Below, one piece after another: positions 23,084 through 30,870 of a stretch of 36,587 nt of DNA. A program made the translations under genes and the position numbers. The notes below the pieces were generated by a model. The model did not search any database, was not told the DNA's origin, and saw only the letters and a program-made list of their open reading frames with translations. Numbering within the stretch: position 1 is the first letter of the stretch; every line of letters begins with the position of its first letter. Source of the stretch: Candidatus Parcubacteria bacterium (GTDB lineage: Bacteria; Patescibacteriota; Minisyncoccia; Phycocordibacterales; Phycocordibacteraceae); the NCBI GenBank assembly GCA_021731495.1, contig JAKFXG010000017.1:1-36587 (forward strand), given 5' to 3'.

Positions 23084-23118
23084 AAAACAAAAACCGGCCT
23101 TTTGGTCGGTTTTTGTTT
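23084..23118. terminator. rho-independent terminator after the peroxiredoxin gene
   Basis: AAAACAAAAACCGGCC-tttt-GGTCGGTTTTTGTTTT, with one G-U pair and a T-run. Confidence 0.92.
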
Positions 23119-23292
23119 TGTTGTGCCGGGAGAGGCTCGGTCACGCTTTACTAATTCGCTTCGCTCATAAGTATGCGCGACCCCGGCTCACTGTCCTCGC
23201 AAAGCCTCGGACATGGTTCCGCCATTCGAGTCTCTCCCGCGTGACGCGCAGGCGTCACGCTTCCCGGCACAGCTTTCGCTCTGCTCAATCTG
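23119..23292 (-). repeat. tRNA-Leu-associated element bounded by copies of the tRNA 3' end
   Basis: TGTGCCGGGAGAG occurs at 23122-23134 and again at 23291-23303, where it is the 3' end of the truncated tRNA-Leu; the two are 169 bp apart in direct orientation. 23139-23189 (GGTCAC...CGCGACCCCGGCTC) is the third copy of the core seen near tRNA-Trp and tRNA-Cys. Also present: GCGTGACGC-gcag-GCGTCACGC (about 23239-23260) and TCCCGGCACAG..CTGTGCCGGGA inverted arms. No credible ORF. Confidence 0.65.
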
Positions 23293-23351
23293 TGCCGGGA
23301 GAGAGACTCGAACTCTCATGTCTTTCGACGAGGGGTTTTGAATCCCTTGCG
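23293..23351 (-). pseudogene. truncated tRNA-Leu (CAA) remnant
   Basis: The minus strand keeps an anticodon loop TTCAAAA (CAA) with stem AGGG/CCCT, variable arm GTC-gaaa-GAC, T-arm GAGAG-TTCGAGT-CTCTC, and 3' acceptor TCCCGGC plus A. The 5' acceptor strand GCCGGGA and the D-arm are missing; an unrelated GC-rich inverted repeat follows instead. It cannot form a normal tRNA. The intact tRNA-Leu(CAA) lies 17 nt away. Confidence 0.75.
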
Positions 23352-23368
23352 CCCCAGCACGAAAACGC

Positions 23369-23453
23369 TGGTGCTGGAGGTGGGAGTCGAACCCACAACC
23401 CTTGCGGGACACGATTTTGAGTCGTGCGCGTATACCAATTCCGCCACTCCAGC
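23369..23453 (-). tRNA. tRNA-Leu (CAA)
   Basis: Acceptor GCTGGAG/CTCCAGC with encoded ACCA, anticodon stem CACGA/TCGTG with loop CTCAAAA (anticodon CAA), a long variable arm and T-arm GTGGG-TTCGACT-CCCAC. Confidence 0.93.
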
Positions 23454-23551
23454 GTTTCGTACGGGGTGAATCTACCAATTTTTACCCCGTACCAAAGTAC
23501 CCTTTTGGTGCGGGGCCGCCACTCCCGTATCACTTGCACGATAGCATATGC

Positions 23552-23557
23552 TAAAAT
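23552..23557 (+). promoter_or_regulatory. -10 hexamer TAAAAT of parB
   Basis: Seven bases before ATG 23565; no SD. It argues against the longer in-frame start that would begin inside tRNA-Leu. Confidence 0.5.
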
Positions 23558-23564
23558 CTTTTAC

Positions 23565-24542
23565 ATGAAGGACGATGCAGGCTATATACCGACCAAGTAC
23601 GACTCGGTCTTCTGGATCGACGTCGATCGGATCATACCAAACCCGTACCAGCCGCGGAAAGAGTTCACCGAATCGGGCCTTATTTCGCTTGCGGAGAGCA
23701 TCCGTCAGTATGGTGTCCTGCAACCGCTTGTCGTCAGCCGCACCGAAGTGGAGAAACCGGAAGGCGGACTTGAGAGCATGTACGAACTCATTGCGGGCGA
23801 GCGGCGCTTGCGGGCAAGCAAGCTTGCGGGTCTGAAGCAGATACCGGTGGTCATCCGTCAGGGCGAAAGCAATCTCACGAAACTCGAGCTTGCCATCATT
23901 GAGAATCTTCAACGGGAGGACCTGAATGCTATTGACCGCGCAAAGGCCCTCCAGAAACTTATTGACGAATTCGGCATATCACATGCCGAGACCGCAGCTA
24001 AGATCGGCAAGAGCCGTGAATATGTCTCCAACAGTCTTCGTCTGCTTTCTCTGCCCGAGCACATGCAGAGTGCGATCGTGGGGAAGGAGATCAACGAGGG
24101 TCATGCCCGCCCACTCCTCGCCCTTACCAGTCGCCCGGAAGAGCAAGAGACTCTTTTCAAAGAAATCATTTTAAAGCGATTACCGGTTCGTGCCGCCGAG
24201 CGCATTGCGCGCTCCATTGCGCAAGAGAAGGTACGTAAATATCACCGAAAGACGGCGGAGATGGTCGAGCTCGAAAAGTCGCTCACGGAGACGCTCGGCA
24301 CGCGTGTCATCATAGAGACCAATGCCGAGGGAGGGCGATTGCTTATAGAATTTTTCTCGCCGGACGACCTGCAACAATTAGTCGATACCCTCGCCGCACA
24401 GCAGCAAACCGAAGAAGTTGCTGCAGTTCCCACACAAATATTTCCGAACACTACTCAGCTCTCGGATGACCCTATAGCCGCCGCGGCGCCGGAAGAATCT
24501 TCCGAAGACGGGCTTTATTCAGTGAGTGGTTTTTCCGTATAG
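23565..24542 (+). CDS. parB: ParB/Spo0J-family chromosome partitioning protein
   Basis: 325 residues. CTPase clamp that loads at parS sites. N-terminal domain: IIPNPYQPRKEF (about residues 24-35), LAESIRQYGVLQPLVV and the GERR box LIAGERRLRASKLAG. Central KorB/HTH domain: IENLQREDLNAIDRA, ETAAKIGKSREYVSNSLRLL and EGHARPLLAL. A C-terminal dimerisation region follows a short linker (LESLTETLGTRVII-like, FFSPDDLQQLVDTL). The tail (about 290-325) is acidic and low complexity. parA is not adjacent, and no parS-like 16-mer was recognised here. Confidence 0.92.
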   Translation: MKDDAGYIPTKYDSVFWIDVDRIIPNPYQPRKEFTESGLISLAESIRQYGVLQPLVVSRTEVEKPEGGLESMYELIAGERRLRASKLAGLKQIPVVIRQGESNLTKLELAIIENLQREDLNAIDRAKALQKLIDEFGISHAETAAKIGKSREYVSNSLRLLSLPEHMQSAIVGKEINEGHARPLLALTSRPEEQETLFKEIILKRLPVRAAERIARSIAQEKVRKYHRKTAEMVELEKSLTETLGTRVIIETNAEGGRLLIEFFSPDDLQQLVDTLAAQQQTEEVAAVPTQIFPNTTQLSDDPIAAAAPEESSEDGLYSVSGFSV

Positions 24543-24560
24543 GTCAGGCATCCAGTTTTC

Positions 24561-26162
24561 TCATTTCTTTTTTGGCGGGTGTCGACGTCTTCGTTCGGAG
24601 GATGGCTCGTATGTTTTTGCTGACTCAGCCGTGCCTAGGGCGGTGCGGATATGACGCCGAGCAAGCGAGGTTCGCGCGATCTCAAGCCATTTTGGCGAAG
24701 GGTGGGCACTCTCGCGTCGTATGATCTCGACGACTTCACCATTACCGAGCTTGGTATCGAACGAAACAAGCTTTCCATTCACTTTCGCGCCCTGTAGATG
24801 GTCGCCGAGATCGCTGTGTATCGCGTACGCAAAATCGATCGGCGTCGATTCCGCTGGCAGATCAATGACGTCTCCTTGCGGAGTGAAGACGAATACACGG
24901 TGTGAAAAGAAATCTTCCTTGAGACCATCAACAAACTGCTCAGAGCCCCCGACCTCCATATGGGCGTCAGCAAGTTCAGTGAGCCAGGGCGGCGCTTTTG
25001 TGATACCTCTCGCACCGCCTTCTTTTTTCCTGAATTTCATGAGCGATGGGATGAGCGAACGAGCCCAGGAAAAAGAAAGAGCTGAAAATCTGCTTTTTTG
25101 GACTTCTTTCTCGAGCTTTTCGATCCCTTTCCCCAGCTGTTTATACGACATATGCGAGGCAATACCGAACTGCGCAAGGCGGTGCATTTCTTCGGTACGA
25201 ATCTGAATCTCCACGATGCCAGCCTCGGGCGTTACCACGGTGGTGTGGAGCGATTGGTACCCATTTGGCTTCGGGAAGGCGATGTAGTCCTTGAATTCGC
25301 CCGGTAGCGGCCGGTAAATGGCATGCACCGCGCCCAGCGCTATGTAGCAGTCTTCGATGGTCGGCACAATGAGACGCAGTGCCGCGATATCATGGATAAG
25401 ATTCACATCATCATTCTTCCGCTTCAATTTCTGGTGTAGGCTCCAGAGTCCCTTCATCCGGATGTCGGTGCGGAATGTGGTTAGGCCTTTTTTTGCGAGC
25501 TCTTTTTTTAATTCCTTTTGCACCTTGATCAGACCCGCTTCAGTTTCTCGTGTTTTCAATTTACGCACCTCAATCGCATGCGAAGCAGCATCGGGATCAA
25601 CGAAAGGGAAGGCGAGGTCTTCAAGATCATTTTTCATTTTGCCCATACCGAGACGGTCGGCGATGGGAGCGTAGATCTCAAGCGTTTCAAGCGCAATGCG
25701 GCGGCGCTTGTGCTCCGGCACGTGCTCAAGCGTCTGCATGTTGTGATAACGGTCGGCCAGCTTCACGATCAACACGCGAATATCGCTTGCGGTTGCTACC
25801 AGGAGTCGGCGGAGGCTCTCCGCGTGGCGCTCGGCACCGCGGTATTTATGGGTACCAAGTTTCGTCACGCCATCGACGATGAACAGTAATTCTTTACCAA
25901 ATTCTTTCTCCATTTCTTCGCGCGAGATGCGGCCGTCCTCGACTGCATCGTGGAGCAGCCCTGCGGCGATCGTCGTCGCGTCCATGCCGTATTCGGCAAG
26001 AATTTTCGCCGCCGCCGCCGGATGTATGAAATACGGCTCGCCCGAATAACGGGTTTGCCCTGTATGCGCCTTCTCGGAGAATGCGTATGCCTTCTCGACG
26101 AAAGCGATATCTTCGGGCGAGGCCCCCGACATTGCGGCGACGATCTCTTTGACGGTCGTCAT
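24561..26162 (-). CDS. rel: RelA/SpoT-family (p)ppGpp synthetase/hydrolase, short form
   Basis: 533 residues. HD hydrolase domain (about 25-180): RYSGEPYFIHPAAAAKILAE, GLLHDAVEDG (metal HD pair) and VKLADRYHNMQTL. Synthetase domain (about 225-340): DIAALRLIVPTIEDCY, GEFKDYIAFPKPNGYQSLHT and VEIQIRTEEMHRLA. TGS domain (about 420-480): VFVFTPQGDVIDLPAESTPI and DFAYAIHSDLGDHLQGAKVN. The protein stops in a basic tail (SSERRRRHPPKKK) about 50 residues after TGS; the helical, zinc-finger/RIS and ACT regions of longer Rel proteins are absent. Both catalytic motifs look intact. A TATAGT lies 7 nt before ATG 26162. Confidence 0.93.
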   Translation of the reverse strand: MTTVKEIVAAMSGASPEDIAFVEKAYAFSEKAHTGQTRYSGEPYFIHPAAAAKILAEYGMDATTIAAGLLHDAVEDGRISREEMEKEFGKELLFIVDGVTKLGTHKYRGAERHAESLRRLLVATASDIRVLIVKLADRYHNMQTLEHVPEHKRRRIALETLEIYAPIADRLGMGKMKNDLEDLAFPFVDPDAASHAIEVRKLKTRETEAGLIKVQKELKKELAKKGLTTFRTDIRMKGLWSLHQKLKRKNDDVNLIHDIAALRLIVPTIEDCYIALGAVHAIYRPLPGEFKDYIAFPKPNGYQSLHTTVVTPEAGIVEIQIRTEEMHRLAQFGIASHMSYKQLGKGIEKLEKEVQKSRFSALSFSWARSLIPSLMKFRKKEGGARGITKAPPWLTELADAHMEVGGSEQFVDGLKEDFFSHRVFVFTPQGDVIDLPAESTPIDFAYAIHSDLGDHLQGAKVNGKLVSFDTKLGNGEVVEIIRRESAHPSPKWLEIARTSLARRHIRTALGTAESAKTYEPSSERRRRHPPKKK

Positions 26163-26169
26163 AGAGAGT

Positions 26170-26175
26170 ACTATA
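26170..26175 (-). promoter_or_regulatory. -10 hexamer TATAGT of rel
   Basis: Seven bases before ATG 26162 on the minus strand; no SD. Confidence 0.55.
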
Positions 26176-26208
26176 CACCGCGACTGTTTTTCTCACCAAG
26201 GACTTATT

Positions 26209-28659
26209 TTATTTTAAATACTCGGCAGCTTCTTCGGGTGTGAAGGAATCCAATTTTGTGGTCTCCGGTAAATAGATGCGTCGTAGGCCCTTCTTTAGGA
26301 AGAGACCCTGTTTTGATTTATAGAGCACCAAATTCTTGCCGGTACGCGGATGCTTGCCGATCTCCTTTACGACCTCAACGCCCTTGGGCGGCTTCTTCGG
26401 TTCGGAGAGAAGTGCAAGCGCTTTATCGAGCGTGATGGTGTATGGGTCGCCCACGGCGACTTTGAGCGAGCGGAACTCACCATCGCTGCCGACATACGGC
26501 CCGAATCGTCCGGTAGAAGCGAACACTGCCTTGCCGGTCGAGGGATGCATGCCAAGCTCGCGCGGCAATGACAAATATTTGAGGGCATCGGCAAGGGTCA
26601 CTTGTGAAAGATCCGTACCAGCAGGGATGCTTGCTCGTTTTGCAGCCTTCTTCGGCCGGCCCTTTCCTCTCTTAGTCGCTTTCTTTTTGCTCTTTGCATC
26701 TTTTTTTGGTTCTTCTGTACTGCCTGCCGCCTCCCGCTCACTGCCCACTTCTTCTGGTAACGCCATTTCGACATACGGTCCGAATCGTCCGGTCTTTATA
26801 AAAATGGGGGCGCCGGTTTTCGGGTCATGTCCGATAGGGACGTCGTTTTTGAGTTCAGTACCCTCCTCGGTCCGCGCACCAAGGCAATCAGGATATTTCT
26901 TGCAGCTCATGAAGACGCCGCCGCGACCGAGTTTAAATTCCATAGGATTCGTGCAGAGCGGGCAGGGGAATTCGCTCGGCGCATCGCCGAGCGATGTTGC
27001 TTTCGGGAGTTTATCTTTTGCATGCACTGCTTTTTCGAATGGGCCGTAGAATTCGGTCAATGTTTCTGTGTAGCCGCGTTCGCCACGAGAAATTTCATCG
27101 AGCTTATCTTCCATCTCTGCGGTGAAGGTATCGCTTACATATTTTGGAAAGTTCTCTTCGAGCCATCCCGACACGACCATACCGGTCGCAGTCGGCTTCA
27201 AAGAGCGGCCGAGCTTGTCGACGTATCCGCGATCCGCAATCGTCTTCATGATGGAGGCGTAGGTCGACGGACGGCCGATGCCGCGTTTCTCGAGTTCCTT
27301 GATGAGGCCCGCTTCGGTGTAGCGGTTCGGCGGTTCGGTTTGCTTTTCTTCCGAAGAAAGCGAGAGAAGGGTAAGTGGGTCGCCGGTCGAAATTTTTGGT
27401 AGTTCAACATCTTCCCCTCTTGCGGTCGTATCGAGCGCGAGCCATCCGGGGAAGAGCACGCGTGAACCGTTTACGGTAAAAAGAGGAATACTTGCCGCGT
27501 TAGAGCCGTCTCGGTCTCTAATGGGGTCAGCATCGGCTTTTGCAGCAATATTGGTGCGCATGATCTTTGCGGCAGACATTTGTGAAGCGATCGCACGGAT
27601 GCGGATAAGTTCGTAGAGCTCGGTCTCGTCCGGCGTTGAGCCCGCGCGCGCATGAGAAGGGTCCGTAGGGCGGACGGCTTCGTGCGCCTCTTGCGCGTTC
27701 TTACTCGTCGTCTTGTAGGCGCGCACGGTCAAGTAGTCTTTGCCGAACTCTTTTTCGATGACGCTTGCCATTTTCGCGACCGCTTCTTCTCCGAGATTTA
27801 CCGAGTCGGTACGCATGTAGGTGATGTGACCAGCTTCATAGAGCTTCTGTGCCGCGCGCATGGTGCGCGAAGGGGCGAAACCAAGACGTGTTGAGGCGGT
27901 TTGCTGGAGAGTCGACGTGGTGAATGGCGGCCGGGGATTACGTTCCTCGGCCTTTTCAGAGATATCGGCAACGCTCCACTTTGCGCTCCTCCCAAGCTGG
28001 ACGATGCGCTCGGCCTCTTCCTTCGACGCAGGCTCTTTGGTGCAGACGGTATTGATATCGCCGGCTTTCGATTTGAAAAGTGCCGAGAGTACGAAATAGG
28101 TCACCGGGATGAACGATTTGATCTCGCGTTCGCGTTCCGCAAGGATGCGGAGCGCCGGCGATTGTACGCGTCCGGCCGAGAGTCCGTACCGTACTTTTTT
28201 CCAGATGAGTCCGGAGAGGTCGTACCCGACGATGCGGTCGAGGACGCGCCGTGCCTCCTGCGCGTGACGCAGGTTTTCGTCGATGAGGCGCGGATGCGCA
28301 AGAGCCTCTTCAATGGCGGCCTTCGTGATCTCGTGGAAGACAACCCGTTTTGGCTTTTTGAGGCCGGTCACCTCCTTGATATGCCACGCAATTGCTTCAC
28401 CCTCGCGGTCGGGGTCGGTTGCGAGATATATCTCGTCGGCTTTCTCTGCGGCGTGCTGTATCTTTTCGATCACCTCGCGTTTTTCCGCGGGAATCACGTA
28501 GCGCGGAATAAATCCCCCCTCAATATCGACAGCGTCTTTATTGGACTTCGGAAGATCGCGTACATGACCGACCGAGGCAAGGACCGTGTAGTCCTTGCCT
28601 AAATAATTTCCGATAGTCCTCGCCTTCGTGGGCGATTCTACAATCAATAACCTTTTCAT
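26209..28659 (-). CDS. topA: DNA topoisomerase I (type IA)
   Basis: 816 residues from ATG 28659 (MKRLLIVESPTKARTIGNYL). TOPRIM domain (about 1-115) with VESPTKA and YLATDPDREGEAIAWH; catalytic tyrosine in HITYMRTDSVN (Y281); KVRYGLSAGRVQSPALRIL and RGIGRPSTYASIMKTI are family motifs. A C-terminal zinc ribbon FPCPLCTNPMEF...CKKYPDCLG follows, then two to three topo C-repeats (GRFGPYVEM, GRFGPYVGS) joined by a Lys-rich linker (KKDAKSKKKATKRGKGRPKK). The start codon overlaps the stop of a 29-codon upstream ORF that duplicates the topA N-terminus, so initiation may depend on coupling. A TTG two codons upstream (28665) is an alternative. Confidence 0.95.
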   Translation of the reverse strand: MKRLLIVESPTKARTIGNYLGKDYTVLASVGHVRDLPKSNKDAVDIEGGFIPRYVIPAEKREVIEKIQHAAEKADEIYLATDPDREGEAIAWHIKEVTGLKKPKRVVFHEITKAAIEEALAHPRLIDENLRHAQEARRVLDRIVGYDLSGLIWKKVRYGLSAGRVQSPALRILAEREREIKSFIPVTYFVLSALFKSKAGDINTVCTKEPASKEEAERIVQLGRSAKWSVADISEKAEERNPRPPFTTSTLQQTASTRLGFAPSRTMRAAQKLYEAGHITYMRTDSVNLGEEAVAKMASVIEKEFGKDYLTVRAYKTTSKNAQEAHEAVRPTDPSHARAGSTPDETELYELIRIRAIASQMSAAKIMRTNIAAKADADPIRDRDGSNAASIPLFTVNGSRVLFPGWLALDTTARGEDVELPKISTGDPLTLLSLSSEEKQTEPPNRYTEAGLIKELEKRGIGRPSTYASIMKTIADRGYVDKLGRSLKPTATGMVVSGWLEENFPKYVSDTFTAEMEDKLDEISRGERGYTETLTEFYGPFEKAVHAKDKLPKATSLGDAPSEFPCPLCTNPMEFKLGRGGVFMSCKKYPDCLGARTEEGTELKNDVPIGHDPKTGAPIFIKTGRFGPYVEMALPEEVGSEREAAGSTEEPKKDAKSKKKATKRGKGRPKKAAKRASIPAGTDLSQVTLADALKYLSLPRELGMHPSTGKAVFASTGRFGPYVGSDGEFRSLKVAVGDPYTITLDKALALLSEPKKPPKGVEVVKEIGKHPRTGKNLVLYKSKQGLFLKKGLRRIYLPETTKLDSFTPEEAAEYLK
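26972..26994. repeat. intragenic inverted repeat in topA
   Basis: TCGCTCGGCG-cat-CGCCGAGCGA, 10-bp arms, translated in frame (minus strand) as SLGDAPSE just before the zinc ribbon. Confidence 0.6.
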
Positions 28660-28745
28660 TTGCAATGTATGGGCGGTTCGCCCCGTGAGATGCCGTATTC
28701 GGCTATCTCATGGGGCGACTCGACAATAAGTAATCTCTTCGTCAC
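28656..28745 (-). CDS. leader ORF duplicating the topA N-terminus
   Basis: 29 codons from GTG 28745: VTKRLLIVESPHEIAEYGIS then RGEPPIHCK and TGA. The first eleven residues copy the topA start (MKRLLIVESP), with different synonymous codons. The rest is encoded by a long inverted repeat (28679-28717). The TGA overlaps the topA ATG as ATGA. A TTGACA promoter (28754-28782) places transcription start next to this GTG, as if it were the original topA start later cut off by an insertion. It is probably translated and coupled to topA. Confidence 0.5.
   Translation of the reverse strand: MTKRLLIVESPHEIAEYGISRGEPPIHCK
28679..28717. repeat. imperfect 39-bp palindrome between duplicated topA starts
   Basis: CGCCCCGTGAGATGCCG-tatt-CGGCTATCTCATGGGGCG. 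The arms pair except for a G/A difference and one extra base. It is flanked by two copies of the first topA codons. Confidence 0.8.
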
Positions 28746-28753
28746 ACGTTAAC

Positions 28754-28782
28754 TCATAACGCGTATACCTATAGTGTGTCAA
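28754..28782 (-). promoter_or_regulatory. promoter of the topA leader ORF/topA
   Basis: Minus strand: TTGACA (28777-28782), 17-bp spacer, TTATGA (28754-28759), then 8 nt to GTG 28745. The -35 overlaps the stop codon of the EEP-family gene. Confidence 0.6.
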
Positions 28783-29558
28783 TCAACTTCTACTCGTATC
28801 GGGTGGTGGTCGGAACCGATGCGGTCGTGTACCACCTCCGCATTTTTTATCGAAAATGAGCGGGAGACGAGGATATGATCAAGCTGTGAACGGGAAAGCG
28901 GATGCGTGCTCTTGCCGCGTAGCGGGTTGTTGAGTTCGTGAGAGACGAAACGTCGTTCGATATGCGTGCGCTCGCGCGTCCAGAGGAGCGTGTCACTCGC
29001 GCGGCCTCCAAGAAGCCAGTTCAAAACGGTGATTTTGGGCGACTCGAGAATATTGAAATCGCCGCACACGATGGCCGGCGATATCGTGTCGCGTTCTACC
29101 ATCGCACGTTCGAACTCTTCCAACCGCCATGCGGGCTGTGTGAGAGAGAGGTGTAGATTGAAGACGCGCACAGTTCCAGAGGGTGTTTCTGTGTCGGCAT
29201 ACATGGCGTGTCGGTTGCCAAGTCCTTGCACCAAAAGCCGCAGAGCGAACATAAGCCGGATAAACAGTTTTCCGCGAAACGGCAGATGAGGGTCACGGTA
29301 CGGAAAGGGGATTGCTCCAAATGTTTGTATCGGATATCGCGAGAGAAGGACGCCATACTGCGTCGAGAGTTCACCTTTGAACATACGATCAGTCTCAGGA
29401 ACTGCCGCGACGGCGACGGAAAGCGTCTGCAACCGTTTGAGAAATTCCTCAGGCACTTCCTGCAGGCAGAAAATATCAAAATTGCTCTCAGCAATAAAAT
29501 GAAAAGCGCGATCGAGTTCGCGGTTACGGAAGAGCATATTCCAGGAATAAATTTTCAT
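28779..29558 (-). CDS. endonuclease/exonuclease/phosphatase (EEP) family protein
   Basis: 259 residues from ATG 29558. Fold motifs in order: KIYSWNMLF (Asn of the first strand), FDIFCLQEVPEEF (metal-binding Glu), FNLHLSL, AIVCGDFNILES (GDFN), RSQLDHILVS (LDHI) and IGSDHHPIRVEV (SDHxP). The metal and catalytic residues of the DNase I/Exo III/phosphatase superfamily are therefore present. No signal peptide. Substrate (DNA, RNA, phospholipid or inositol phosphate) cannot be told; family members of this length are often annotated as phosphatases. The gene follows dprA with a 1-nt gap on the same strand. Confidence 0.88.
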   Translation of the reverse strand: MKIYSWNMLFRNRELDRAFHFIAESNFDIFCLQEVPEEFLKRLQTLSVAVAAVPETDRMFKGELSTQYGVLLSRYPIQTFGAIPFPYRDPHLPFRGKLFIRLMFALRLLVQGLGNRHAMYADTETPSGTVRVFNLHLSLTQPAWRLEEFERAMVERDTISPAIVCGDFNILESPKITVLNWLLGGRASDTLLWTRERTHIERRFVSHELNNPLRGKSTHPLSRSQLDHILVSRSFSIKNAEVVHDRIGSDHHPIRVEVD

Positions 29559-29559
29559 T

Positions 29560-30447
29560 TCATATTTTGCGCCAAGCCCCGAACTCTTCTTTGATGAGAC
29601 CGCGTAGTTCAAGCGCCACAAGCGCTGTGAGGAGTTCGCCCGCGGTGGCGGCTAGCTTCCCTTCGGAAGTCCCGATGCGGGAGCCGTCGCGCAGGATCTC
29701 GTCGCGTGTCTTCGGCTCCTCAAGCATACCCCAGATAACCAGCTCAACATTATCGAGGTCGCTTGGCGCCTCAGCGCTTGAGGCAGTTTCCCGCGGAGGA
29801 ATTCTAAGCGCTTCAAGAATATGAGCCGGCTCGGTGACCAGTGTCGCGCCGAGACGAATAAAAAGGTGGGGGCCAAATGCGTGGGCATCTCCAATGCGAT
29901 GCGGAATACAGAGCAGTTCGCGATTATACTCGCTTGCAAGCCGGGCGGTGATAAGCGTTCCGGATTTCTGACCGGCCTCAATAACAAGCACGGCATCCGA
30001 CATTCCGACCATGATGCGATTTCGCGCGGGGAAATCAAAAGGCCGTGCAATGTGCTTCGGCTCGTGTTCAGACATAAGTGCACCTCCTGCCGAAAGAATA
30101 TCCTTCGCAAGCCCGAGGTTTGTTCGCGGGCCGATGACCAAATCGTCAAGCCCTGAGCCTGGAATCGCGATGGTATGGAGTCCTGCGGCAAGAGCGGCTT
30201 TATGCGCACAGGCATCCACGCCAAGCGCGAGACCGCTGATAATAGAAATAGGGTAGCCGGCCAGGCCGGTGATGAGCTTCTCACATGCTTCTTGGCCGTA
30301 GCGCGTCATTGCACGCGACCCGACGACCGCCAGGAGTTTCGTTCCTTCTGCGGGCAAGCTACCCCGTATCCATAACCGCTCGGGCGGCTGGGGTATTTCC
30401 AGTAACTGCTTCGGCCACTCGGTGCGCTCCAGTTCGCGGATGTCCAT
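29560..30447 (-). CDS. dprA: DNA-processing protein DprA/Smf
   Basis: 295 residues from ATG 30447. Loads RecA onto incoming single-stranded DNA during transformation. Rossmann-like core: VVGSRAMTRYGQEACEKLI, SIISGLALGVDACAHKAAL, TIAIPGSGLD, GGALMSEHEP, FPARNRIMVGMSDAVLVIEA, KSGTLITARLASEYNRELLC and FIRLGATLVT. The C-terminal winged helix (about 235-295) carries an in-frame family A insert (SRIGTSEGKLAA) between EILRDG and ELLTALVALELRGLI. Free-living CPR bacteria commonly keep DprA and ComEC-like competence genes; no com gene is visible here. A TATACT ends 6 nt before the start. Confidence 0.94.
   Translation of the reverse strand: MDIRELERTEWPKQLLEIPQPPERLWIRGSLPAEGTKLLAVVGSRAMTRYGQEACEKLITGLAGYPISIISGLALGVDACAHKAALAAGLHTIAIPGSGLDDLVIGPRTNLGLAKDILSAGGALMSEHEPKHIARPFDFPARNRIMVGMSDAVLVIEAGQKSGTLITARLASEYNRELLCIPHRIGDAHAFGPHLFIRLGATLVTEPAHILEALRIPPRETASSAEAPSDLDNVELVIWGMLEEPKTRDEILRDGSRIGTSEGKLAATAGELLTALVALELRGLIKEEFGAWRKI
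29658..29683 (-). repeat. in-frame palindromic element (family A) in dprA
   Basis: Same 26-mer as at 11680-11705 with A at the variable position; read on the minus strand as SRIGTSEG, the same frame as in rbfA. Confidence 0.85.
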
Positions 30448-30453
30448 CCGTCT

Positions 30454-30459
30454 AGTATA
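30454..30459 (-). promoter_or_regulatory. -10 hexamer TATACT of dprA
   Basis: Six bases before ATG 30447 on the minus strand. TTGACT lies immediately upstream but too close to be its -35. Confidence 0.55.
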
Positions 30460-30504
30460 AGTCAAAAAAGTGCGCGCCGACCGAGCCGACGCGCACGGGT
30501 ATTT

Positions 30505-30780
30505 CTACTCGAGACCAAGTATTTTTCGATACTTCGGGTCGGCGAGTACCCGCTCAGTGAATTTCGGCCCGAGATTCTTTATTAAGACGTGCTTGGCGAT
30601 CTCGTCTTTCTCAGGACTGCCCGAGCCTAAGCCATACATGAGGCTAATTTTCTGGGCTTGGACGAACAAAATCTGTTCTTCTTCAGACATTGCTGCAAAG
30701 TCTTCTTTCCATTTTGTCACCTGCATAATGATCTCTTCCATCGTCATGGCTTTTGCCATTTTGCCGCCACTTCCGCTCAT
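30505..30780 (-). CDS. small helical protein of unknown function
   Basis: 91 residues from ATG 30780 (MSGSGGKMAKAMTMEEIIMQ). It continues VTKWKEDFAAMSEEEQILFV, a GSGSPEKDEIAKHVLIKNLG region and ends ADPKYRKILGLE. Charged, mostly helical, no membrane segment. A moderate SD (AAGGA, 8 nt upstream) supports the start; the much longer in-frame extension overlaps serS and is rejected. I do not recognise the family. It stands upstream of dprA on the same strand, 57 nt away, but dprA has its own -10. Confidence 0.65.
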   Translation of the reverse strand: MSGSGGKMAKAMTMEEIIMQVTKWKEDFAAMSEEEQILFVQAQKISLMYGLGSGSPEKDEIAKHVLIKNLGPKFTERVLADPKYRKILGLE

Positions 30781-30858
30781 TGCACGAATCCTTTCAATTG
30801 TGGTTTCTGGGGAGATTCTGGCACGATACGCCTTCCTGTATAGGCGGAGATGGCGTAG

Positions 30859-30864
30859 TATTAT
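30859..30864 (+). promoter_or_regulatory. -10 hexamer TATTAT of serS
   Basis: Six bases before ATG 30871; no SD. Confidence 0.5.
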
Positions 30865-30870
30865 GGGGCA

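Noticed and set aside
23424-23564. Longer parB start
   Set aside because: The extension would begin inside tRNA-Leu(CAA); ATG 23565 begins the conserved N-terminus and has a -10 hexamer 7 nt upstream.
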